Notes under the pieces: model-generated
What the model was told of the DNA's origin: nothing
The model's input: the letters and a program-made list of their open reading frames with translations, nothing else
The model's database searches: none
Position numbers and translations under genes: made by a program
DNA from: Tetranychus cinnabarinus
Taxonomy: Eukaryota; Arthropoda; Arachnida; Trombidiformes; Tetranychidae
Direction: 5' to 3'
Length of the DNA: 64,000 nt
Assembly (NCBI GenBank): GCA_022266195.1
Contig: WHVY01000009.1
Coordinates: 62,001 to 126,000 of the forward strand
Shown: piece after piece, positions 50,362-59,700 of the stretch
How the letters are laid out: each line of letters begins with the position of its first letter
How positions within the stretch are numbered: the first letter of the stretch is position 1

Positions 50362-53300
50362 CTTGGAAAATGAGTGGAAAGAATATTGAAAAAGAGAAAA
50401 GAAAAGATTAAATGATTGAAATTAACGATAAAATGATAACTTGAATGAGAGAGAATGGCTTTTTCCACCACTTTGTCCACTCTTTTAAAATGGATTTTGT
50501 AGATCATTTTTCAACCCTTTTTTCACCGTATTATACAGTATTTTTCAAAAAAAATGTCAGTAATACAAACATTTATTTTTTATTAATTATAAACATCAGA
50601 TGATTAAGATTAACTGAGCTGAAACTATATGAGTCAAAGATTAAATTTGGAAAATTTAGTATGATATGTGCCCTCCTTCGACTTTTAAGCACACAACAAG
50701 TCGAGTTTTTAGTGAAAAAATTATGTAAGTTAAAAACTTCTATGGAGTTTATAATGGAGAAATGATAAGCGCCACCTGTTGGTTGGTTGAAATTTAGGTG
50801 TCCGACCCGAATTAACGCTTATTAGCCTCAGACTCTGACTTTATAATTTTATTTGTAACTATGAAAATGATTATTCGACTGACTCAGCACACATTAGCAA
50901 AGCTAATGCCTTAGTTTGTGGCATTTTTCAATCCAAAACAGACTTGCAGTCTTTTTTCATGATTTTAGGCAACTGAGGTCATTTCAATGACAATGAAATT
51001 TTTGTAAATTCGAGCTCTCTGAACACGTTTTAGTCCCTTTCCAGAATTTAATAAAATTTTCAAGTCTAATATCAGAGATATTCCATCTTGAAACAAACAT
51101 AGAGAAGTGACAGTTTTTTTGAAAAATACTGTACAACATCCACTAATCATCACTATAATCATTCAGCGTATGGCAAAAGTGGTAACAATTTAGCGACAAT
51201 TTTCAGAAACTTTTCGTTAAAAAGTGATGGTATTGATTCAGTTGCCGTTGTGAATGTGTTAATAGATTAGAGTGGTGTACAGTATGGCAGACAATACGTT
51301 TGAATAAATAATGCAAAAGGAGATTGAAAAATTGATGGCAAATGTGGTGTATGGAGTGAAAAGTCGCCGGTCCCGAATGAGATTAACCATGACTTACCTC
51401 TCTTGTTTCTGAGCAAATTTTACAAAGCCAAATGGGTTCACCAATTGGAGTAAAAGTATCGACTCCACATTTACTGCATACAGACTGTAAAGAGATTATT
51501 CAAGAATCGCAATTAGAAATCAATTTCAACATACAATTTCAGATTTTGCATATCTTCATGTATATTATCATCATCTGATCGTGTAAGAATAGCATAGCAT
51601 CTCACTGGTTATATCAACGTTTTTCCAGTAAAGCCTGTTTCCCTAACAGTTTGATGAAGATATGAATGAAATTATTTTACATGAAAATTGACATTTTCTG
51701 TCAGCACCAATTGTTAATATTATTGAACTATTTTCAGTGAAATTAAAAAAAATTGAAGCTTTCATGAGACTCTTCTTTCTTCTTTCATGCTTGTATTCGA
51801 GTTTCAAAGAGTTTTGAGATTCGCTTCTAAACTTGAATTAGACTCATCTTGAGTAGCAATTTGTGTAAAACCCAACAGATGGCGATGAGAGAAAATCTTT
51901 TAATGATTTTTGCTGAAATGTTGATGAAAACTCGGTGCAAAATGAAAGTTGATTTACCTTTAAACAGTCTTTACAGTGATGACATTGGGCACCAAAAAGG
52001 CCAAATGAATCGCTACAAAGAGCACAAGCTTTACTCCCATCACCTTTGGCATTACGTTTCATGTTATTCAGACGATCCTGTAATCGACTGAAATAAAAGA
52101 TGAACAAGAAAAAAAAGAAACGATTAATTTGATATTGTATTTGATATTAATATCAGTTTGGGTAACAATAAAGATTAACAAAAAAAATGAAGACAATTTG
52201 TTTCATTTCATCAGCAAATAAAGATTTCAGTTAAATGAGAAAAAGACATTTTCTGGTTTTTGGATTTGCAGCAAGCTTTGAAATGATTACATGATATTGA
52301 TAAGATGATTTATCAATGTTTCAAAGGTTGTAATCTTTTCATGTAACAATACAAATGACAATGATTTATTTGTTTTGGCGATAATAAGAGATTGATAATG
52401 TAAATATAAATTGACCTTTTTTGTTACCCGATCAAGTAGACAGCAAAGGTTGAATTAGATTGTTTTAAATGGCTTTTACCAGAAGCTTGAGTTGATAATA
52501 AAGTAACACAATTTGCTATCAATCGCATCTTTCAGTTCAATGTAAAATCATAAATTGAGTTCATCAATAAGTTATTAACTGCAAGATTATATTGAATAGA
52601 GTCTAAAAGCCTTGGTGTAATTACATGGGAAATTTAACTTTAATCAAGTTGCTGAAGATGACAAAAAAGGTTGACAGAAAGCTAAACAAATGTCAATTAA
52701 TCATCGATGATGACAGTAAATAGCTATTAATAACGCTTTAAGGATAATCAAATTCATGACTGTGATAGCTTAATTTAATCAACGATCAAAGACTCAATTT
52801 GAATCAATAACAAAGACGAATATAGATTTTGCAAAATGCAAGATTCACTTTCACAAGGTAATGAAGATGCAAGACTTAATAATGATCAGACTCATGATAA
52901 AGTCTGAGCGTGTATTTGACTAGAAAACTTAGCTTTTTTATTTAGACCAAGAATTGCCAGAAGAACCTATTATAATGTTTGATGAAAAATCTAATTCCAT
53001 AATTGTACGAAATTCGAGCTTTGAACACAATCTTTTTGAAAGTCGTTCATCAGAGAAATTTTTCTTCCAAAATGAACTTCATGCTCTTATTATACAAGCT
53101 CATCAAGTCTTAGGTCTTAACTCAAGAGTTTTTGCGTAAACGAAAGAAACAAAAATGAGAAATGACTGAACATTAACTTTAATAGGAAACAAACTTAAGT
53201 CAGTTTGAGTCTTGAATTTTACGTGAATTTGCCAAGTAGTTTATGATCGAGTTTGCTCGACTTTGAAAACCGTTTCGATTCGCAAATTTAAGATCAAATC

Positions 53301-54619
53301 AGGGAAAACAAAAATACTTTGAAAAATACAGAAAAGCATTAACCCAAGACAAAGATATGTTTTACGAGTTTATGCACAATAACGTCCAAAAACTAATCCA
53401 TTTTATACTCATGAAATCGTACCGGGAAAGTTTGAGAAATCACTAAAATCTCTAGAATAAAGTAACCTTAGCCTTAGATTGCTACACGAACATGAAAATA
53501 AAACTCAAGTAGTGAGAAAATCTCTGCTTAGAATTTGACCTTTCAACTGGCTGTTGATTCTGGTGCATATTAAGAATGCGTTTTGTGAATTTTCTGCATT
53601 TACAACTTTAATTCGAAGAGCCGGTTATCTGAAAATTTCATTTCCACAATATTTGAAACTTGAAAAAGGATATTAGCTTATTAAGGATTTAGTTCATTTT
53701 AATCATATTGTATCAAAAGATGTCCTTTGAATCGATATATTTCTTTCTTTCATTCCAAGAATAATAATCAAAAAATGATTATAGATTTTGCTAGAAAGAA
53801 TATTTTATTCATCCAATTCAATTTAAATTGTCATTATTCAGTTGAAATTTTTTGATATCTGATGGAAATCGGCTTAAAGACTTTGCATGTTTCATTTGAT
53901 GAATGAAGCACTATTGCAACTCACCTTATCCTATCACTTTCAATGGCTTCCAATTGCTGGGATCGTCTAAGAACGTCCATGATAACTTGTTGCTCCAATT
54001 CATTGATTTGGTTAACAGATGAAGGTGAATTTAATCCACTCTTGACACACCAACCAGAATCCAATCTAACAATTGATTGAGAAAAGAAAGAAAATGAAAG
54101 AATGAACAAAAGAGTTGAAAAAAAATGGAAGCTGTTGAACCATTTGAGCGTCAAGTTTAAACTGATTTATGTCGATATACATTGCTAATTATAATAAGAT
54201 AATGTTTGGTTAGACACAATTTTCTGGTCAATTTTACAAGACATTTCACAAATCATGTAACCGGAAATTATGGGTAAAACTGGGCGAAGCGAACATCGCT
54301 AATAATAAATTGCTTTAGCACCCAACCAAGTGACGTGAGCAAACGATGATCAAGATAAGGCAAGGGAAAAGGATGAGGATGCAAACCAAAAATACACAGT
54401 TTAGTATCAGTTTGTTTGACAACATTTTCATCATTTATCATTTTGCTTCTTCTTTATCTTTTTTCTCCTTTTGATAAATATCTTATTTCTTTGGTCAACT
54501 TTTCATTCTTTACTTTTAGATAACTAGTTGAACTTGATGGTCATGACTTACTTTGCTCTCAACGTTAATTCCCTATCATTTGGACAAATCCATCGACTTT
54601 TACTTTCCGAACCATTCAT
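50272..54619 (-). CDS. Rph: Rabphilin/Noc2-type Rab effector without C2 domains, five exons
   Basis: Rabphilin-3A and Noc2 bind GTP-loaded Rab3/Rab27 on secretory vesicles through an N-terminal helix, an FYVE-like zinc finger and an SGAWFF motif. Exons on the minus strand (54619-54552, 54065-53925, 52087-51958, 51484-51398, 50361-50272) give a 171-residue protein, in frame across all four junctions. Residues 1-30 resemble the rabphilin N-terminus (SRWICPNDRE; human NRWMYPSDRP). Residues about 45-84 form the helix ending SDRISRLQDRLNNMKRN (human QERIGRLVDRLENMRKN). The zinc-finger Cys are at 91, 94, 105, 108, 111, 116, 119, 134 and 137. IWKKSGAWFF is at 143-152. A stop follows 19 residues later, so there are no C2 domains and no long linker. 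No further rabphilin exon is seen before SCYL2. Introns 50,362-51,397, 51,485-51,957, 52,088-53,924 and 54,066-54,551 hold only the element and small gene listed separately. Confidence 0.9.
50534..51133. mobile_element. 596-bp TA-flanked inverted-repeat element in rabphilin intron 4
   Basis: Left end CAGTATTTTTCAAAAAAAAT at 50,536 pairs with CAGTATTTTTCAAAAAAACT read inward from 51,131, followed by GTCA in both. TA flanks each end (50,534-50,535 and 51,132-51,133). The interior has no intact transposase frame. The termini and TA site fit a Tc1-type non-autonomous copy. Confidence 0.8.
51398..51484 (-). CDS. Rph: Rabphilin exon 4 (second zinc site)
   Basis: Acceptor CTTTACAG, donor GTAAGT, 29 codons. 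SVCSKCGVDT and WLCKICSETRE match NVCTKCGVET and WLCKICIEQRE in human. Confidence 0.95.
51958..52087 (-). CDS. Rph: Rabphilin exon 3 (helix end and first zinc ligands)
   Basis: Acceptor TTATTTCAG, donor GTAAAT. Encodes SRLQDRLNNMKRNAKGDG followed by CALC, CHHC and CKDC, in register with CILC, CVVC and CEDC of human rabphilin. Confidence 0.94.
52836..53139 (+). CDS. Candidate two-exon small gene antisense in rabphilin intron 2 (71 aa)
   Basis: Exon 1 is 52,836-52,857 (ATG, seven codons plus one base; MQDSLSQ). An 88-base intron has ends GTAATG and TTTATTTAG. Exon 2 is 52,946-53,139 and ends in TAA. The join keeps frame and gives a 71-residue acidic-to-neutral protein starting MQDSLSQDQELPEEPII and ending VLGLNSRVFA. 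It has no signal peptide or membrane segment and no cysteines. Residue usage looks like a real soluble protein, unlike the Phe/Ile/Lys-rich chance frames around it. I do not recognise a family. It could instead be an unspliced chance frame from 52,954. Confidence 0.45.
53925..54065 (-). CDS. Rph: Rabphilin exon 2 (Rab-binding helix, first part)
   Basis: Acceptor ATTGTTAG, donor GTGAGT. Encodes LDSGWCVKSG, then the helix INELEQQVIMDVLRRSQQLE, matching [20 protein letters not shown] in human rabphilin. Confidence 0.9.
54552..54619 (-). CDS. Rph: Rabphilin exon 1 (start codon)
   Basis: Encodes MNGSESKSRWICPNDRELT and ends after two bases of a Lys codon at a GTAAGT donor. The RW-PxDR pattern and spacing to the next exon (LDSGW; human LQAGW) identify it as the true first coding exon. 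The ATG context is ACACAATGA. Confidence 0.85.
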
Positions 54620-55995
54620 TGTGTTACAAAATGATTTTGCTTTGGTTTCCTTTCGTTTTGATCAGCTTGTGGGTTGACAATTGGAAAACATTTGAAATCA
54701 ATTGAAAGTCGATAATCGCAATGGCTAGTTACATGGTTAAAAGGCAAATGGAAATAATCTGAAAGAAAGAAAAGATGAAAAGATGAAAATTGTTAAATGT
54801 TGGTAAACAAAATATTGATGTTGTCTTGCCTTTAAACTATTTGTAAATGACATTTTGCACATTCTTCAGATTCACATTCAAGTGCATCACTAACCTAATT
54901 GTTATACAAATGTCATTGTCAACATTTGACAATATCAGTTGGAAAAGGTTGCCATTGTCAACTTGTTGACTTTTTTACATCTTTTTTGCTTCTCATCATC
55001 ATCACTGTTTTAATCAATTGAATGCCAATCAAAGTAACAAAGGTTCATTCACAATGTCAATTTGATATTAAATGAAAATCTTTTAATCTTGGACTAACAG
55101 AGTCTAATTGATCAACTGTTAAACCGTTGAAACAGCATTTAAAGAAATGAAAATAGGTGATTAAATTGACCAGTTAAGGTGAGAAAATGGAAAATGGAAA
55201 ACATTTAAAAGAAAAACATTTTCCAAGATTAACTGTGAAATTTTTGTGGTTAAAAGAAGCAAAAAGGAGGTTTAAAGATGCTAAAGATGCAAAGCTTAGG
55301 AAATGGTTTGAAAGGCAAAGACAAAGGATGAGGAAAAGATGAGGAAGATGAAGGAGAGAGAAAAAAAATGTGTCAAGAAAATTTTCTATCAATTACACGA
55401 AAATCGTTTCTTCTGTTTCGTGTTGAGGTTAATTTATGACAAGAGGATGAAGGACTGAAGGATGATACAAAAATAAGGAGTAAAGATGATGAGCGGAATG
55501 GTGAGGGAGGAGAATCTCAGAAAATGGGCTTTCTTTCTCTTGAACCATTTTCGCTGTAAAAATCTTTTCTCTTCGCTTTTTTTCTCGCCTCACCATGTTA
55601 TCCAACCTCCTCCGGAAGCGTCTATAGGAACGGGTAAAGCCTTCAATGGGATGGTTAAGATGGATGAGGTTCAAGAAAATTTATTAACACAAGAAAAGGT
55701 AAAGAGCGATTTTCATGACGTTCATATGAGATGATGAGGTTTCGCTCTTGGATAAACATAAACATTGGAAACATTTTTCCCTTCTTCTCTGCCTAAATCA
55801 ATTGACTTGGTTACAAGTCAAGTAACATGCTTTAGTTGATTAGGCAAATGATGAGTCTAATGATGATATTATTTTCAATTTTAACGCTTTAACAGTTTTG
55901 TTCACTTTGTTCATTTGCGAAAAGTTTCGAGTTTTTATTTCAAATTTTTTCTACTTTGGAGTTAAAAAAATTTTGTCCATTTGTTTTGTCGGATA
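54620..55995. other. Divergent interval between rabphilin and the T-box gene
   Basis: The two start codons face away from each other across about 1.4 kb, so both promoters and 5' leaders should be here. A purine-rich, somewhat more G+C-rich stretch at 55,280-55,700 includes a plus-strand frame (55,486-55,734) with a GTAAAG-like donor at 55,699. It might be a 5' exon of the T-box gene, but the evidence is thin. I see no clear TATA/Inr pair. Confidence 0.45.
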
Positions 55996-56720
55996 ATGTT
56001 TTATTCTGATCGAGAAAATCAAAGTTTCTTTAGCAATTATTATCAAGGATATCATCTTCACACCCACTATGGATCCATGGGAACAACCGAGTTGAACTCT
56101 TCACCTTCCCATTCAAGTCATCAGTTGATTGGCAACCTCGATAAGTCGACTTCTCGTTCATCCTTTTGGGATCAAGGGCCAAATGACATGTTCCCATTGA
56201 GTCCCGAAGTGCACGAGAATGCAATTCAAACTCATGACCCAGCTCAAGAGCAACTTGTTCATCGGCCAATCAGTGAATCAATCAGTGAAAATGAGTGTAA
56301 AAATGTGAGCCTCCAAGTGAGTCAGAAAATGAAGGAACCAATTTGCTCCAAAACTAATGGAAAGTCTGATGAGTGTCCATCGATGCAAGTGACAAGCCAT
56401 GAGTTAACTCATCACCTTCATGGACAACTCAATGAATCTCATGAGATTAAATATCTCAATGTTAATAGTTTGGATGAAATGGAAAGGCAATCATTGACGT
56501 TAAATTTAGACGCAATGTCCACCTCAACCTGTTCATCCAATTCAACAAGTCCGACAGTCGAACCAACATTGACTTCGTCACCATCTTCAACTTCATCGTT
56601 TTCAAGTAAACCTGAACTTCATCGGAAACTTTGGCAAGTCAAGGCAATCCTCGAAATGAAATGTCTCTGGGACGAGTTTAACGCTCTTGGAACTGAAATG
56701 ATTGTCACCAAGGCTGGAAG
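55996..56720 (+). CDS. Tbx1: Tbx1/org-1 exon 1 (leader and start of T-box)
   Basis: A single large exon of 241 codons plus two bases. It begins MFYSDRENQSFFSNYYQG, has a Ser/Thr-rich run (about residues 170-205), and ends GTEMIVTKAG at donor GGAAG|GTATGA. Confidence 0.9.
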
Positions 56721-59700
56721 GTATGAAGAATCAGTGTCAATATGGAATTTCAATTTATTGAAATGAGTTAATCGATAACTTTGCAAACAATTTCAAATGG
56801 AACTTCTGAAAATGTCTTTTCAATCAATATTTAATTGCTTTTTTCCTCTTTACTCTTTTATTGTACAAAAAATATCGAGAGAAAAGTTCATTTCTTTTTC
56901 TTCTTCTTTTTCATTCTGTGGTTATCTAGATAAATATTGTAACATTTTTATTCTCAAATTTAGTTTCCATGGAAATTAGTTTTTCATGGTTTCAATTCTG
57001 AATCAATAGAAGATGAAAATTTATTCTAAAAATAATCACTTTTCATGATAAAGTTGCAAGGTTGAAACCTCGATAAACAATGCTAAGGAAACGATATTGA
57101 TAGGAATGTGTTTAGATTTTCATCAATTTTTGCTTAATGATTCTACAATAATCAATTTGTGCATTTACATTTCAATTGACTGAGAACAACATTTATCATG
57201 ATTAATGATTTGTTTGTTTTTAAGGGAAAACCATTTCAACTTGCCAAATATTTCAACTAATAACACAACTTTGGTTTACTTTTAAAATTCAATTTCAATC
57301 ATTTTCTCCTTCTTCTTCTTCATTAAAATTCACAGGCAATACTTATTCAACTTAATATCGATCAAAGTTGAAGCCAATTTTGCCCTGCAATTAGATCAAT
57401 ATTTTGATGAGTTAATAACTAGAACATTGATATTTTCATGAGAAAAAAGTTTCAATTTCTAATGAAACAAAACTCATTAGACGATTTTATGGAAAATTTC
57501 AATCGATCAAAATTCAACTAATTTTACATTTTAATTAGAGCAACATTCAAACGATTTCCGATAAAAGTCGAAACTCATGAATAATGAACTTCGAATTTTC
57601 ATCATTTTCGAAACACATTGTTTAACTTTAGAAGAAACTTTTTCATCAAATTTCCGACCAAATGTTCTCACCAGTCGAAACTGTGTTATCACTGATTTCG
57701 AAGTTTTTCACGATTCGATTTTCCAAAAGATTCTAAAGTAATTCAAGTTAGCATGAAGACTCATGAATCAAGTTTTAATCTGTTAAAAGATTCTGAAGGA
57801 ATAAACAATCAAATTCGAAATTCATGAATAATTAAGTTCTAATCTTAAATGTTCGATTTTTCGATTTCGAAATAGGTTTCAGCGAATTTTCAGAAGAAAC
57901 TTTTTCATCAATTTTTGGACTTTACTTGGAATATCCCTTGCCGGTCGAAACTCTTTCACTGATTTCGAAGTTTTTTTAGATTCGATTTTCTAAAAGCTTA
58001 AGAATGTATTAAGATGAATTTTTGTGGAAAAAGTTTCGAAATTAAATTCGATGTTTTCATGTTTGACAAAAAGTTGATTTAAGTTTTGAAGAAAAGCAAG
58101 AAATGAAATTTGTCGCTTTTGACTGTTGATCGAGTCTCGACTCTATTGACATCCCGTAACATTTTGGGCTAAAATATGTTGACTCGAGTATATTATTAGA
58201 TACAGATTTGAAACAAATTATTGTGCTTCTAATTATTGTTGGTGTTCTTTGTCAAACATTGCAAGTGAAATTGATTGTGTGTTGATTGAGTAGACTAAAC
58301 TTGCAAGGTAACATTTTACATGTTTGGTTTTATCTTCTTGTGCTTCCTCCTTTTCCTCTTTATTCATTTTCATCCTCATCACCCTCATCATTATCATCAT
58401 GATCGTTCTGTTAAAAGGCAGAAGATTCATAAATGATTGATTGATCCGTCAAACCAGCTCAGCCTGGCTTATTTCCCTTCCTGTCGATTCACTTTTGTCT
58501 CTTCCCTTAATTACCTCAATCTCTTTCAACCTTTTCGCCAAACAATAATAAACCATTCAAGTTGCCATTAAACAGTTCGTTGCAAGTTCGAGAGATCGTG
58601 AAACAAAACAAATTCATCTGTCAATTTATATTCCTTTCGAGGTTAGAATCGCACGAAAAGGAAAAAACTCAGAGAAAAAAGAGACAAATGAATCGAAAAG
58701 AAATAAATTTGAATCAAAGTTCGAATCAATTATCGATTTAAATCTGTTCTATTGATTACTTGTTCACTAATCGAGAAACTATTATTTTTGCAATATTTTG
58801 AGTTCGAACCAGTTTTGAAAAGAAAATGCATTTTGGAAGAAATTGTTTTCTGGTAAAAAGTTCATTCTTTATACTTTTATTGGTTTATGAATGAGGAAAT
58901 TTGAAATTCCGTTTTCGATTTTCTCAACATTTCAATTCTGTGATTTGCAGATCAACAGATAAACACTTTTCAATCTCATGTTAATCTCGAGTTCATTGGT
59001 TTGGAATTTGAAATTGCATGTAAAAAGATCATTTATACCGAGTATCAAGGTGAATCATAATTCGGTTCATTTTATCTTTTCATGTAAATTTTGATTCCAA
59101 ATTGAAAGTTGAACATCGAACATTTGAAATTCTCACGATTACCATGGAAAATTTGAACCCATTTTCTCACTTATTTAATATTCTTTAATCATTTTCATTT
59201 CCACTTTTGTCTTTTATTAATTTATTTATAATTGCATTTTTACCCTGAAATAATCATGGGAATGATAGCAATTGAAATTTCTTCTTCTTCACACCAAGCA
59301 AATTAAACTTTTCAATTTGCTCATGAATATCATTTGTTTGAACAATTTTCTTTTCACCATTTCTCCATCATTTCCCAGAACTTCATTGAGTTCATTGAAT
59401 AATCTCAATTTCGTTTCATTTACAATAAACATTTTCATCTATTTTAACTTGAAAAGAATGGAAAAGAAATGAAAAATTCCTTCAACAATTTCATTTGTTA
59501 TTACAGAAGCATCTGTAAGAATTTGTTATCAAAATTGATCATGAAAAAAGAAGAATCTTCTTTATCGATTACATTTCATCAGTCAACTTTTCAATTTCAA
59601 TTTAATATTAAAATTTTGTTCAGGAAAAACAGTTCAATATTTTATTCCCTTTCAAATGCTTTCAATAGTAACGATAGTAACATTAAAAATGAAGAAAGGC

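Noticed and set aside
55429..55674. Arg-rich minus-strand frame upstream of the T-box gene
   Set aside because: It is a shadow of purine-rich sequence. No start context, splice sites or family resemblance support it.
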